Below are positions 44,826-54,678 of a stretch of DNA of 64,000 nt, in pieces. The first letter of the stretch is position 1; the number at the start of each line of letters is the position of its first letter. Below the pieces are notes generated by a model that saw only the letters and a list, made by a program, of their open reading frames with translations, ran no database searches and was not told the DNA's origin. Source of the DNA: Mesorhizobium sp. J8 (GTDB taxonomy: Bacteria > Pseudomonadota > Alphaproteobacteria > Rhizobiales > Rhizobiaceae); NCBI RefSeq assembly GCF_016591715.1, contig NZ_AP024109.1, forward strand, positions 3,286,001-3,350,000. The letters run 5' to 3'. The translations under genes and the position numbers were made by a program.

Positions 44826-45088
44826 GACCGGCCAGGAACCTTCATCGCTCTTGCCGCAAGCCGCGGCACAACCCCAGGAAAGTGCGACCGTTATCATCCT
44901 GTTAGGGTTAATGGGCGGTAAAGGAGCGCGATCCGGGAAGGGGGAGATCGGCAAAAAGCCCAATTGTTCTATTGCTTTCGAGCAATCTTCTTTGAGTGCC
45001 CTCTAATAAGCGCGCGCTCGGATCTTAACGGGTGAGTTACCATAGTTGTTTACGGTCCATCCTCGACTCAAAGTTCGGAGCAGGATGC

Positions 45089-47329
45089 ATGTCCGTTCAG
45101 TCCGCGGCCGCTGATGTCGATGTCGACCTGAGACAGCTTTTCGCCAGCCTGGCGCGAAACTGGCTGCGCATTGTTCTCGTGACCCTTGCGGTCACCGGCC
45201 TCGCCTTCGCTTTGGCCTGGCTCGCGACGCCCTACTATAAGGCGACGGCCAAGCTGGAGATCGGCTCGCGGGAATCGGAATATACCCGGCCGCCGGGCAC
45301 CAACGACGACGAGAAGCCGATACTCGACGAACAGGGCGTGGCCACGCAGGTCCAGATCATTTCCTCGCCCGACATCCTCAAGCAGGTGGCGACCAAGCTC
45401 AACCTGGACAAGCTGCCGGAGTTCGACGAAACGCTGAAGATGTCGGCGCTCGGACGCATGCTCGTTCTTGTCGGCTTGAAAAGCGATCCCTTCGATATTC
45501 CGCCGGAAGAGCGCGTGCTGAATGCCATGCACGACAAGCTCAACGTCTACGCCGTTGAAAAGACCCGTGCGATCGCGATCGAGTTCGCCTCGAAGGATCC
45601 CAAGCTTGCCGCTGACATCGCGAACGGCATCGCCAACGCCTATATCGCCTCAAGGGGCGACGCCAAGCTCGAATCGAATGCCGCCGCCACCGACTTCCTG
45701 GCGCCGGAAATCGCCGACCTGCAGAATCGCGTGAAGGACGCCGAGGCCAAGGTCGCGGCCTTCCGTGCCCAGTCCGACCTTCTGATGGGCGGCAACAATG
45801 CGGTGCTGCCGACTCAGCAGCTCGCGGAGCTGTCGAGCGAGTTGTCGCGCGTGCGCGCCAGCCGCGCCGCCGCCGAGGCGAGTGCGGAGAGCGTGCGCCG
45901 GGCGCTGCAGAATGGTGGTTCGCTGGACAGCGTCCCGGAAGTCCTGTCCTCCGAGCTGATCCAGCGCCTGCGTGAACGCCAGGTGGAGCTCCGGGCCAAT
46001 ATTGCCGACCTTTCCACGACGCTGCTGGACAACCATCCGCGCATTCGCGCCCTGAAGTCGCAGCTTGCCGACCTCGACGGCCAGATTCGCAATGAGGCGC
46101 AAAAGATCATCCGGGGCCTGTCGGCCCAGGCTCAGACGGCCAAGGCCCGCGAGGATCAGCTGGTCGCGGATGTCAACACGCTGAAAGCCGCTTCGGCGCG
46201 CGCCGGCGAGCAGCAGGTGCAGTTGGACGCCTTGCAGCGTGACGCGAACGTTCAACGCCAACAGCTTGAATCCTATATGGCAAGTTACAATGCAGTCGCC
46301 TCGCGCAAGGACCGCAAATACTCGCCGGTCGCGGCGAGCCTGATTGCAAGCGCCCAGGTCCCATCTCAGCCCTACTTCCCGAAAATCGGGCCGATCACCG
46401 GCGCCGCCGCAGCCGCTTCGCTGCTGCTGATGGCGATCGGTACGCTGCTGGCGGAGCTGTTCTCCGGCCGCGCCATGCGTCCGGCTGCCGGCGCCCGCTT
46501 CACCGATATCGAGCAGGTGGCGATGCCTGCGGCCGCGGTGGAACCCATCGTCGCCGGGGCTCGTGACGAGGATCGGGCATTTGCGCCCTACGAGGAAGCC
46601 GCTGCAGGACATTCGATCGCCGAAGCGGAACTCCCGAGACCGGCCGAGAGCGAGCCGGCCGAGGATCGTGCAAACGAAATGGAGGCTTCCGAGCCGAGCG
46701 AGTCGATGCCTGAACCAAGACAATCCAGGCTCGGCGAGATCGATGTCGAGAAGGCTGCGGAGAAGCTGATCGCCTCAGGCGCCGCGCGGGCGATCTTCGT
46801 GTCGCCGGAAGGCGACGAGGCTGCCGCGTCCGCCGTGCTCGTGGCGCGCGAAGTGTCCGACGCCGGCCTGCGCGTGCTGCTGCTCGATCTCACTGCATCG
46901 GGTGCGGCGTCGCGGCCGATGCTGGACTCTAGCCTGTTCCCGGGCATCACCAATCTGCTTGCATCCGAGGCGCAGTTCAGCGACGTCATCCATCCCGATC
47001 TTTATTCGGATGCGCATGTCATTCCCGTCGGCACCGCCGATCCGGTCCGCGCCATGCGCGCCGCCGACCGGCTGCCGATCATCATGCAGTCGCTGACCAC
47101 GGCCTACGACCTCGTCGTTGTCGAATGCGGCCCGGCCGATGCGCAGGGCATCAGCCGCCTGGTCGGCGACGGCACGGAAGTCTTGCTGTCGATGCTGGAG
47201 GCCGACGATCAGGTGACGCAGGCCGCGGTGAAGCTGATCGAGAACGGCTATCCGGACGTCACGCTGGTCACACCGGTCGGCCATGAACCGCCCGGAACGC
47301 CGGTGCCGGGCAAGCGATCGGCCGCCTGA
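45089..47329 (+). CDS. Polysaccharide co-polymerase with degenerate BY-kinase domain (Wzz/GumC/ExoP-like)
   Basis: The 746-residue inner-membrane protein has a Wzz domain with a first helix (LRIVLVTLAVTGLAFALAWLA), a long periplasmic coiled coil (about residues 205-395) and a second helix (ITGAAAAASLLLMAIGTLL near 440). The cytoplasmic domain of about 200 residues resembles the bacterial tyrosine kinase fold. Where Walker A should be, the sequence is FVSPEGDEAAASAVLVA with no Gly-Lys-Ser/Thr; Walker A' (LLLDLTASG) is weak and the tail has no Tyr cluster. It probably controls chain length without kinase activity. ATG 45089 follows a GGAGCAGG site. Confidence 0.88.
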   Translation: MSVQSAAADVDVDLRQLFASLARNWLRIVLVTLAVTGLAFALAWLATPYYKATAKLEIGSRESEYTRPPGTNDDEKPILDEQGVATQVQIISSPDILKQVATKLNLDKLPEFDETLKMSALGRMLVLVGLKSDPFDIPPEERVLNAMHDKLNVYAVEKTRAIAIEFASKDPKLAADIANGIANAYIASRGDAKLESNAAATDFLAPEIADLQNRVKDAEAKVAAFRAQSDLLMGGNNAVLPTQQLAELSSELSRVRASRAAAEASAESVRRALQNGGSLDSVPEVLSSELIQRLRERQVELRANIADLSTTLLDNHPRIRALKSQLADLDGQIRNEAQKIIRGLSAQAQTAKAREDQLVADVNTLKAASARAGEQQVQLDALQRDANVQRQQLESYMASYNAVASRKDRKYSPVAASLIASAQVPSQPYFPKIGPITGAAAAASLLLMAIGTLLAELFSGRAMRPAAGARFTDIEQVAMPAAAVEPIVAGARDEDRAFAPYEEAAAGHSIAEAELPRPAESEPAEDRANEMEASEPSESMPEPRQSRLGEIDVEKAAEKLIASGAARAIFVSPEGDEAAASAVLVAREVSDAGLRVLLLDLTASGAASRPMLDSSLFPGITNLLASEAQFSDVIHPDLYSDAHVIPVGTADPVRAMRAADRLPIIMQSLTTAYDLVVVECGPADAQGISRLVGDGTEVLLSMLEADDQVTQAAVKLIENGYPDVTLVTPVGHEPPGTPVPGKRSAA

Positions 47330-47373
47330 GCGTAGGGCGAAAGCGCGATAGCGTTGAGCCGCGTCGTTGATGA

Positions 47374-48603
47374 TCAGTTATCATCCTCGGCGGTGACTGG
47401 CGCTGCCTGTCCGGCAGCCTTGCGACGCAGCATCTTGGTCAGCTTCCAGACGGTCGGATTGTTCTTGATGAAAGCCTTCGCCCGCGCGCCTTGCCGCAGC
47501 CCTGTCGCCAGCATCCCGCCCTTTAGCGTCAGCGGCGCAAGCACCTCGAAATGCTGGACCTCGATATCGCACCAGAGCCGCTTGTAAGGCTCGTCGCCGA
47601 CCGAGAAGTCGTAGACGTCGAAGCCGAGCTCGCAGGCTTCCTGGATATTGTCGAAGAACAGGAAATCGCCGGGGCTGGTGAAGGCGAGATCATCCTCGGC
47701 GATGGCGCCGAACTCGCAGATCAGTCGCTTGCCGGACCGGCTGGAGCCGGTCACCGCGCGCAGCTTGCCCGCCACATCCAGGCCATGCAGCAGGAAGGGG
47801 GGCTTTTCCTCGGCCAGCGCATCGGTAAACAGCGCCCGGAAGAAGTCGCGTACCTGCTTGTCGCCGAAGACATTGGCGATGCCCATCTTCGCGAAACGCA
47901 CTTCCTTCATCTCAAGGAAGGCGTCGAGCAGCCTGTCGACCTCCTCGCGGGTGCGAGCCTCGACGCGACGGAAGGTGCCCACAGCCTCGAACTTGCGCGT
48001 CTGCGAGCGGTGCTTCTTGCGCTTGCGCTTGCCGCTCGCGCGCGACAGCAGCGCGTCGAACCCGCCGTCGAGATCGACGGCGAGAGCGAGGTTTGGACTT
48101 GGGAAGCCGGGCAGCATGGCCAGCGGGTTCACGACGCCATCGAGGTCAGGCAGCAGCCTTTCCAGTGAGACCAGGTCGATGTCGGGCCGTGCTTTGGTGA
48201 TTGCCTTGAACATGGCGCGGATCGCCATGCCGTCGATGGCGGGCAGGAGCCGCGGGTCAGCGGCGGCGAAATTGCCGTTGGCATGCCGACCGCCGGCGAA
48301 ACGGGCAACCTTGAAAGGGCCGCGGCGCACGACTTCCAGTGCCAGCGACAGCGCGGGGCGAGTATCGCGGGCCAGCGTCGCGACAACCATGTCGGCGCCG
48401 GTCGCGGTCGCCCAGTTTCTCACCCAGGATGCGCTCTGCGCCGGCGCGAACAGCGCCGAGGCGCAGAATTGAGCGTAATCAACAAGGCCGGTGCGATCGC
48501 TTGCTGCCGCAGTCCACCGACCCTGATCGGCTCGCATGGAGCGCGCGGAGATCTCATTGGCCGCGACCCGGTTCCCGTCAAATGACGCGGCGGCGTCAAC
48601 CAT
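47374..48603 (-). CDS. GNAT/CelD-BcsL-type acyltransferase
   Basis: The 409-residue protein matches the FemAB/GNAT-like CelD (BcsL) family of polysaccharide-locus acyltransferases. It has a conserved basic hinge (RASGKRKRKKHRSQTRKFEA), the region FLEMKEVRFAKMG and a C-terminal GNAT half ending in FDVYDFSVGDEPYKRLWC. Members are thought to acylate sugars or aminoacylate lipids; the acceptor is unknown. It is convergent with the co-polymerase gene and divergent from the deacetylase, so it belongs to the polysaccharide locus by position. Confidence 0.82.
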   Translation of the reverse strand: MVDAAASFDGNRVAANEISARSMRADQGRWTAAASDRTGLVDYAQFCASALFAPAQSASWVRNWATATGADMVVATLARDTRPALSLALEVVRRGPFKVARFAGGRHANGNFAAADPRLLPAIDGMAIRAMFKAITKARPDIDLVSLERLLPDLDGVVNPLAMLPGFPSPNLALAVDLDGGFDALLSRASGKRKRKKHRSQTRKFEAVGTFRRVEARTREEVDRLLDAFLEMKEVRFAKMGIANVFGDKQVRDFFRALFTDALAEEKPPFLLHGLDVAGKLRAVTGSSRSGKRLICEFGAIAEDDLAFTSPGDFLFFDNIQEACELGFDVYDFSVGDEPYKRLWCDIEVQHFEVLAPLTLKGGMLATGLRQGARAKAFIKNNPTVWKLTKMLRRKAAGQAAPVTAEDDN

Positions 48604-48694
48604 CCCTCAATCCTTAAGACGTATTGGTTCCGACTTGGGGGTTCGCATAGGCGAATGTCATGCTTGGTTGAGCCTAGGCGCAAAAGGTGAAGGA

Positions 48695-49753
48695 ATGATC
48701 GACGGGGGCGAGGCAATCCGGAAACTGGCGTTGAACCTTGCCCGCTACTCCGGTCTGGCGCCCTTGGCGCGGCCGTTTGTCGGCGGCATCGGCGCTATCC
48801 TGATGCTGCACCGCGTCACCGCGACACCGGAGAAGCCGAGCAGCGTCAACCGGCATCTCAACATCGCTCCCGCCTTCCTCGACAGGCTGATCACGGACAT
48901 GAAGGGGCGAGGCTATGCCTTTGTTTCCCTTGATGAAGCGATCGAGCGCATTAAGACGGGCGGCAAGGGCGGCCAGTTCGCGACGATCACGGCCGACGAC
49001 GCCTATCGCGACAACATGACCGAGGCGCTCCCGATCCTGGAACAGCACGACGCACCGATCACCATCTATGTCGCGCCCGGCCTGATCGACGGCGCTGTCG
49101 AACTCTGGTGGGACGTGATCGAGGACATCGTCGACACCAGTTCGCGTCTGACGCTGACGATGGCGGGCAAGCCGACGGTGATCGATTGCTCGACACCAGG
49201 CAGGAAGATTCAGGCCGTCGCGCGGCTGAACGCGTGGCTGACCGTGGAAGTGCCCGAGGACGAGCAGGGAGCGGCATTGCGCGAGCTTGCCCGGTCGAAC
49301 GGCTATGAATTCGGCGCAGGCCGCCCGTGCACCTTGATGAACTGGGACGAGCTCCGCGCCATGGCCGCCCACCCGCTGGTGACCATCGGCGCGCACACCG
49401 TCAACCATCGCAACTTGAAGCGGCTGTCCGAAGCCGATGCGCGCCATGAGATCGGCGACGTCCGCCGTATCCTTGAGGAAAAGCTCGGCGAGGAGCCGCG
49501 TCATCTGGCTTACCCCTATGGCTATGCCAGCGCGGTCGGCTGCCGCGAGGTGGGTTTCGCCCGCGATGCGGGCTATGCCTCGGCGGTGACCACGCGGCAC
49601 GGTGTGCTGCGCGCCGAGCATGCCGGCTTCCTGCACGCGCTGCCGCGCATCTCCGTCAACGGCCGCTACCAGAGCGTGGCGCATATCCGCACGATGCTGT
49701 CCGGCATCACCACGCCGCTCGCCAATGCCGGCAAGATGGTGGTGACCATCTAG
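48695..49753 (+). CDS. Polysaccharide deacetylase family protein
   Basis: The 352-residue protein carries the NodB-homology fold. The first motif is ITADDAYRDN (variant of TFDDG), with the metal-binding Asp, and the second is GAHTVNHRNL, with the two zinc-binding His. The conserved ILMLHRV opening is present near residue 30. It may deacetylate the exopolysaccharide made by this cluster. Ala replaces the usual Phe and Gly of motif 1, but the catalytic Asp is kept. The ATG at 48695 has AAGGTGAAGGA upstream. Confidence 0.85.
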   Translation: MIDGGEAIRKLALNLARYSGLAPLARPFVGGIGAILMLHRVTATPEKPSSVNRHLNIAPAFLDRLITDMKGRGYAFVSLDEAIERIKTGGKGGQFATITADDAYRDNMTEALPILEQHDAPITIYVAPGLIDGAVELWWDVIEDIVDTSSRLTLTMAGKPTVIDCSTPGRKIQAVARLNAWLTVEVPEDEQGAALRELARSNGYEFGAGRPCTLMNWDELRAMAAHPLVTIGAHTVNHRNLKRLSEADARHEIGDVRRILEEKLGEEPRHLAYPYGYASAVGCREVGFARDAGYASAVTTRHGVLRAEHAGFLHALPRISVNGRYQSVAHIRTMLSGITTPLANAGKMVVTI

Positions 49754-49764
49754 CCGGTGCGCAA

Positions 49765-50169
49765 TCAGCACTTATGGAAATAACGGTAGGTGTCCGGCGC
49801 GCTCATCCATTTGAGCTCGGTCTCGAGCCCGCCACGCGCCTTGATCCAGCCTCGGATGTCGGATGCGTAGGCATTCCACAGAACGGCGGTCATGTCGGTG
49901 CGGTGCGCCAGATGGAAGCCGAAGCTCGCTGCCGGCGTCACGCAGATGCGGCTGCGCGGAATATAGCCGAGCAGCACGGTGCAGGCGGACTGGCATTTGC
50001 CGACGATGCGCACATTGACGCCACGCGCCGCAAGCCCCTTCCAGCGCTGGCTGTATGCGGCGACGCTGCCGCCGTGAGCGTCCGATACATTGATCGTTTC
50101 AGCGACAGCAGTCGAAGCGGTAAGCGATGCGGCAAATAGGGTTGTTCCGGTGAACAGCGCCTTCAGCAT
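49765..50169 (-). CDS. Exported ClpP-like-fold small protein
   Basis: The 134-residue product has a signal peptide (MLKALFTGTTLFAASLTASTAVA). It contains the pattern VNVRIVGKCQSACTVLLGYIPRSRICVTPAASFGFHLA, which resembles the ClpP/crotonase-like fold of periplasmic COG3904-type proteins, with a Ser following the first Cys (QSACT) and a conserved His (FHLA). Two cysteines may pair. Its function is unknown; protease activity is not established. It is convergent with the deacetylase gene. ATG 50169 opens the signal peptide. Confidence 0.72.
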   Translation of the reverse strand: MLKALFTGTTLFAASLTASTAVAETINVSDAHGGSVAAYSQRWKGLAARGVNVRIVGKCQSACTVLLGYIPRSRICVTPAASFGFHLAHRTDMTAVLWNAYASDIRGWIKARGGLETELKWMSAPDTYRYFHKC

Positions 50170-50282
50170 GCCGAGCCCTCCCTGCCGAGCGATGAAGCCA
50201 GGCAAGCTAGGCCAATGCGCGATCACTTATAAATCACGTTGGCGTTTGAACTCGCCTTGACTTGAGGAGGGGCGAGGCTGCG

Positions 50283-50498
50283 CTAGCCCTTTGGCCGAGG
50301 CTCGATGATCAGCCATTTGATGATGGCCATGGCCGGCAGAACCCAGAGAAAGCCGCTGAGCAGGAAGAACAGGAGATGCGCCGTAGGCCCGTATTCGGCG
50401 AGCCTGGTGATCGCGACGGCCGAGGCGATCAGCGCGTAGATGACGACCAGCGCCACCAGCAATATGGTTCCGATCAGCTTTTTCAGGCGAATGGGCAT
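50283..50498 (-). CDS. DUF2842 small membrane protein
   Basis: The 71-residue protein starts [21 protein letters not shown] and has two membrane helices (the second is [21 protein letters not shown]). It matches the DUF2842 family, found next to COX15 in alphaproteobacteria. The role is unknown, possibly linked to cytochrome oxidase assembly by neighbourhood. It is divergent from COX15 and shares the upstream region with it. A much longer open frame on this strand is only the antisense of COX15. Confidence 0.85.
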   Translation of the reverse strand: MPIRLKKLIGTILLVALVVIYALIASAVAITRLAEYGPTAHLLFFLLSGFLWVLPAMAIIKWLIIEPRPKG

Positions 50499-50648
50499 GT
50501 CGCGATCTCGTTGATGGTTCCGCTTAGGCCGAATGACAGGCGCGCGCAACCGTCGCGGTCCGGCGCGACGGCGTGCCGCGCTGTCCAGTCTTGCCAGTTG
50601 AGCGGCCTTGGTCCACCAATCGCGCGTTTCAACCGCCGGAAGACCGAA

Positions 50649-51740
50649 ATGGCTGCCATCACCGCCACAGCCTCCTATGCCGCACGCGACCGCGACCTCC
50701 ACAACCGCGCTTTGGTGCGCGGCTGGCTCTACGTCGTGCTGCTGGTGCTGGTCGCGCTGGTGCTGGTCGGCGGCTCCACGCGTCTCACCGGCTCGGGGCT
50801 GTCGATCACGGAGTGGCAGCCGATTCACGGCGTCATCCCGCCGCTCAATGACGCCGAATGGCAGGAGGAGTTCCAGCGCTACCAGCAGATCCCGCAATAT
50901 ACCGAGATCAACAAGGGCATGAGCGTCGAGGACTTCAAGTCCATCTTCTGGTGGGAGTGGGCGCACCGCATCCTGGCGCGCAGCGTCGGCGTGGTGTTTG
51001 CCTTGCCACTGCTGTTCTTCTGGGCGACGCGCCGCATCGAACGCGGCCTCGGGCTTAAGCTCCTCGGCATATTGGCGCTCGGCGGACTGCAAGGTGCCAT
51101 CGGTTGGTGGATGGTGGCCTCCGGCTTGGTCGAGCGCGTCTCGGTCAGCCAATACCGGCTGGCGACGCATCTGACGCTTGCCGCGCTGATCTTCACCGCC
51201 ACCATGGTGGTCGCGCGAGGTCTCGCGCCGCACTCCGAGCCCGCCGCCGACCGCTCGACGCAGCGGCTCGCCGGCTTCATCGTGCTGCTGACGCTGATCC
51301 AGATCTATCTCGGCGGATTGGTCGCCGGCCTTCACGCCGGCCTTTCCTACAACACATGGCCGCTGATGGATGGAAGCGTGATCCCGTCCGATCTGCTTCT
51401 TCTGAAGCCCGCCTGGCTGAACTTCTTTGAAAATCCGAAGACGGTGCAGTTCGTCCACCGGCTGGGCGCCTATACGGTCTTTGTCGTGGCGCTCTGGCAC
51501 ATGATCGCCACCTGGCGGCGTCAGCCCGGCACCACCCATGCCCGCCGGGCCACGCTTCTGTTCGCGCTGGTGGTCGTCCAGGCGTCGATCGGCATCGGCA
51601 CGCTGTTGATGCAGGTGCCGCTGCACATGGCGTTGACGCATCAGGCGATCGCGCTTGTGTTGCTTGGCTTCGCCGCCGCGCATTGGCGCGGCACCAAGGG
51701 CGCTTATCCGCTGCCGACCGAGATAAAAGTCGGAAGCTGA
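50649..51740 (+). CDS. ctaA: Heme A synthase (COX15/CtaA)
   Basis: The 363-residue inner-membrane enzyme oxidises heme O to heme A for the cytochrome aa3 oxidase. The four conserved histidines that bind the two hemes are visible in [30 protein letters not shown] and [10 protein letters not shown]. The family N-terminus ([20 protein letters not shown], then [15 protein letters not shown]) is present. ATG 50649 was chosen; the frame is open upstream without similarity. The COX15-DUF2842 pairing is conserved in rhizobia. Confidence 0.95.
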   Translation: MAAITATASYAARDRDLHNRALVRGWLYVVLLVLVALVLVGGSTRLTGSGLSITEWQPIHGVIPPLNDAEWQEEFQRYQQIPQYTEINKGMSVEDFKSIFWWEWAHRILARSVGVVFALPLLFFWATRRIERGLGLKLLGILALGGLQGAIGWWMVASGLVERVSVSQYRLATHLTLAALIFTATMVVARGLAPHSEPAADRSTQRLAGFIVLLTLIQIYLGGLVAGLHAGLSYNTWPLMDGSVIPSDLLLLKPAWLNFFENPKTVQFVHRLGAYTVFVVALWHMIATWRRQPGTTHARRATLLFALVVVQASIGIGTLLMQVPLHMALTHQAIALVLLGFAAAHWRGTKGAYPLPTEIKVGS

Positions 51741-51750
51741 CGGCTAGCGA

Positions 51751-52584
51751 TCAGTATCGCGAGCGAACCTTTCGAACGGCCTCGGCGACGCCCAACTCCC
51801 GCTTCTCGTCGACCGCGTTCTTGTCCTCGCGATGCCACGCGGCCGACAGGCAGCCATAGGAGATCGTGTGGTCGAGAATGGCGCGCGGCGACTGATCGAG
51901 CGTCTTTCCGAATATGTCGGCCATATGCGCGATCCGGCGCGGATCGAGGCAGAGATCGTCGCGGTCGAGCGGATTGTAGAACATGTTGGCCGCATCGAAG
52001 CCGGGATCGCCGAGCACCCCCTTCGGATCGATCGCCAGCCAACCGCGCGGGCCGAGGAGGATGTTGTCATGGTGCAGGTCGCCATGCAGCGGCCTGATCT
52101 CGTGCTGATCCGCGAGCAGCCGCTCGGCGATATCCGCGGCGTGGACATAGAGGCTGGTTCGCCCCGCATCCCGGTCGGTCTTGGCCGCCCGAAACAGGCT
52201 CATATAGCGTTCCCGCAGCGGTTGCAGGTTGGGTGGAGGCGCGTGCTCGGACGGCGACAGCAACTTCGCCATCACGTCGGCTGCGATCGCGGTCGCGGCA
52301 TCGTCGCCGCGCTCCGCAAGATGTTCGGAAAGGAGCCTGTCGCCGGCATATTCGAGGAGCATGCGATTGCCGTCGCGGTCAAGCAGCCGCACGGCGCCTT
52401 CTCCGCGCCGCCAGGCGAGATAATGCCAGCCGCGCAGCTCGTCCGCGACATCGTCGAAGGGCTTCAGATCCTTGACGATCGCCGGCGAACCATCCTCGCG
52501 CAGTACCTTCCACATCCGGCTGGAAAAGGTCTCCGCAATGAGTTCGGGAGCGCTGACCTTCCAGCGCTCAGGGAACGCCTGCAT
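51751..52584 (-). CDS. Aminoglycoside/hydroxyurea phosphotransferase-like kinase
   Basis: The 277-residue protein belongs to the aminoglycoside/hydroxyurea antibiotic resistance kinase family (APH fold). It has an N-lobe ATP-binding region with VKDLKP, the catalytic loop PLHGDLHHDNILLG and the metal-binding DPKGVLGDPGFD. Chromosomal homologues are common in rhizobia and their natural substrates are mostly unknown, so a resistance phenotype should not be assumed. It precedes argC by six bases on the same strand and may share its transcript. Confidence 0.85.
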   Translation of the reverse strand: MQAFPERWKVSAPELIAETFSSRMWKVLREDGSPAIVKDLKPFDDVADELRGWHYLAWRRGEGAVRLLDRDGNRMLLEYAGDRLLSEHLAERGDDAATAIAADVMAKLLSPSEHAPPPNLQPLRERYMSLFRAAKTDRDAGRTSLYVHAADIAERLLADQHEIRPLHGDLHHDNILLGPRGWLAIDPKGVLGDPGFDAANMFYNPLDRDDLCLDPRRIAHMADIFGKTLDQSPRAILDHTISYGCLSAAWHREDKNAVDEKRELGVAEAVRKVRSRY

Positions 52585-52590
52585 GACCGC

Positions 52591-53523
52591 TCAGTGCTTG
52601 ATGCCGAGCATCAGGTCGAGATTCTGCACCGCGGCGCCGGACGCGCCCTTGCCGAGATTGTCGTAGACGGCCATCAGCAGCGCCTGCGCCCGCTCGTCAT
52701 TGGCGAACACATAGACCTTCATCCGGTTGGTGCCGTTGTAGATTTCCGGATCGATCTCCGGGATTCGCTCCATATGGGTGTAGGGCGCGACCTCGACCAC
52801 GCCGCCGTCGATCGAGGCGTAATGGTCGGCGATCGCCGCGTGAAGCTCGGCGCCGGTCGGCACGCGATCGAGACCGCCGAGCTGCAGCGGCACCACGGTG
52901 ATCATGCCCTGCGCGAAATTGCCCACCGCCGGCTGCATGATCGGGTCGTGCGACAGCTTCGCATAGGTGCGGAGCTCCGGCACGTGCTTGTGCTGCAGCG
53001 TCAGCCCGTAGGGCAGGAATTCGGGTGCGTCCTCGCCCTTGCCGACATAGTCCTCGATCATCGGCCGGCCGCCGCCGGAATAGCCGGAGATGCCGTTGAC
53101 GGTGACCGGGAAGTCGGCCGGCAACAGGCCGGCGGTGACCAGCGGCCGCAGCGTCGCGATCGGCCCTTGCGGCCAGCAGCCCGGATTGGCGATGCGCTTC
53201 GCGCTGGCAATCTTCTTCGCCTGGTCCTTGTCCATTTCGGCGAAGCCATATTCCCAGCCCTCAGCGACGCGATGCGCCGTCGAGGCGTCGATCACCTTGG
53301 TCGTGTCGTTGGTGATCAGCGACACGCTTTCCTTGGCCGCCGCATCCGGCAGGCAAAGGATCGCGACGTCGGCCGCGTTGAGGAATTCGGCGCGGGCGGC
53401 GGTCTCCTTGCGGCGCTCGGTCGGGATGGAGATGATCTCCAGGTCGCCGCGGTCGGCCAGCAGCGCCCTGATCTGCAGGCCTGTCGTGCCGTGTTCGCCG
53501 TCAATGAAGATTTTCGGTTTCAT
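52591..53523 (-). CDS. argC: N-acetyl-gamma-glutamyl-phosphate reductase, type 2
   Basis: The 310-residue enzyme reduces N-acetylglutamyl phosphate to the semialdehyde in arginine synthesis. It has the NADP-binding GEHGTTGLQI near residue 8 and the catalytic Cys in RIANPGCWPQG. The overall length and the SGYSGGGRPMI stretch fit the shorter ArgC type 2 seen in alphaproteobacteria. It lies downstream of speB on the same strand (29-base gap). Confidence 0.94.
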   Translation of the reverse strand: MKPKIFIDGEHGTTGLQIRALLADRGDLEIISIPTERRKETAARAEFLNAADVAILCLPDAAAKESVSLITNDTTKVIDASTAHRVAEGWEYGFAEMDKDQAKKIASAKRIANPGCWPQGPIATLRPLVTAGLLPADFPVTVNGISGYSGGGRPMIEDYVGKGEDAPEFLPYGLTLQHKHVPELRTYAKLSHDPIMQPAVGNFAQGMITVVPLQLGGLDRVPTGAELHAAIADHYASIDGGVVEVAPYTHMERIPEIDPEIYNGTNRMKVYVFANDERAQALLMAVYDNLGKGASGAAVQNLDLMLGIKH

Positions 53524-53552
53524 CGCTTACCAAATTCCCTGCAATTCCAATG

Positions 53553-54554
53553 TCATATGCCGTGAGCATGACTTATCGCGGCATGATTGCCGTTGTTCAA
53601 CTCTTCCGCCCGTGCCTTTCGTTCCGCCAACAGGCCTAGATAATGCATGGCGATGATCGATCCGGCGATCGCCGTTATATCGGCATGATCATAGGCCGGC
53701 GCAACCTCGACGATATCGGCGCCGACGATGTCGATCTGGCCGAGCTGGCGCAGCGTCGACAGCATCTTTGCCGAGGAGGGGCCGCCCGCGACCGGCGTTC
53801 CGGTGCCGGGCGCGAAGGCCGGGTCGAGGCAGTCGATGTCGAAGGTGAGATAGGTCTTCTTGCCGCCGGTGCGCTCGACGATCGCATAGGCGATGTCGGA
53901 GGCGCGCATCTCCTCGACTTCGTGGCCGTAGAGTATCTTGATGCCGAACGTATCCGGCGCGTGGGTGCGGATGCCGATCTGGATCGAGCGATCGGGGTCG
54001 ATAATGCCTTCATTGACAGCGCGGGCGACGAAGGAGCCGTGATCGATGCGCTTGCCGTCGTCCGGCCAGGTGTCCTGATGCGCGTCGAACTGCACGAGCG
54101 CCAGCGGCCCATGCATCGCGGCATGCGCCTTGAGCAGCGGCCAGGTGACGAAATGGTCGCCGCCGAGCGTCAGGAGGAACGCGCCTGATTTCAGGATCTT
54201 GGCCGCCTCGCGCTCGATCGTGCCCGGCGTCTTCTGGTGATTGCCGCTGTCGAGCAGGCAATCGCCGTAGTCGACCACCGAGAGGTGTTCGAACAGATCG
54301 CGCGAGAATGGATATTGCGGATCGTTGTCGAGGATCGCCGAGGCGCGGCGGATCGCCTGCGGCCCGAAGCGGGCGCCCGGCCGGTTGGTGACGGCGGCGT
54401 CGAAGGGAATGCCCCACACGACGGCGTCCGCGCCCTTCACGTCCTTCGTGTATTTGCGCCGCATGAACGACAGCGCCCCGGCATAGGTCGGCTCAAGCGA
54501 CGCGCCCGTCTTGGAGCGGGCAGTGAAGGCGTGGTCGATTTCTTTATTCGCCAT
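53553..54554 (-). CDS. speB: Agmatinase / ureohydrolase family
   Basis: The 333-residue enzyme shows the binuclear manganese motifs of the arginase/agmatinase family: GGDHFVTWPL, FDAHQDTW and the DIDCLDPAFAPGTGTP signature. It is predicted to hydrolyse agmatine to putrescine and urea; guanidino-acid ureohydrolase activity is an alternative not excluded by sequence. ATG 54554 follows a GGATCCGTA stretch. It is probably co-transcribed with argC and the APH-like gene. Confidence 0.9.
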   Translation of the reverse strand: MANKEIDHAFTARSKTGASLEPTYAGALSFMRRKYTKDVKGADAVVWGIPFDAAVTNRPGARFGPQAIRRASAILDNDPQYPFSRDLFEHLSVVDYGDCLLDSGNHQKTPGTIEREAAKILKSGAFLLTLGGDHFVTWPLLKAHAAMHGPLALVQFDAHQDTWPDDGKRIDHGSFVARAVNEGIIDPDRSIQIGIRTHAPDTFGIKILYGHEVEEMRASDIAYAIVERTGGKKTYLTFDIDCLDPAFAPGTGTPVAGGPSSAKMLSTLRQLGQIDIVGADIVEVAPAYDHADITAIAGSIIAMHYLGLLAERKARAEELNNGNHAAISHAHGI

Positions 54555-54678
54555 TACGGATCCTCGGTATTCATCGGGCAGCCACAACTACAGAACCGGC
54601 ACGCAACATGCCAGTCACAGCTTGCGGATAGGAAGCGGCGCTCGGCGAGTGCCACGGCAACACAGGATCTGTATCATT

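Noticed and set aside
51751..52584. Acquired antibiotic-resistance gene
   Set aside because: The APH-like kinase has chromosomal context and codon usage like its neighbours, with no mobile-element signs, so acquired resistance is not claimed.
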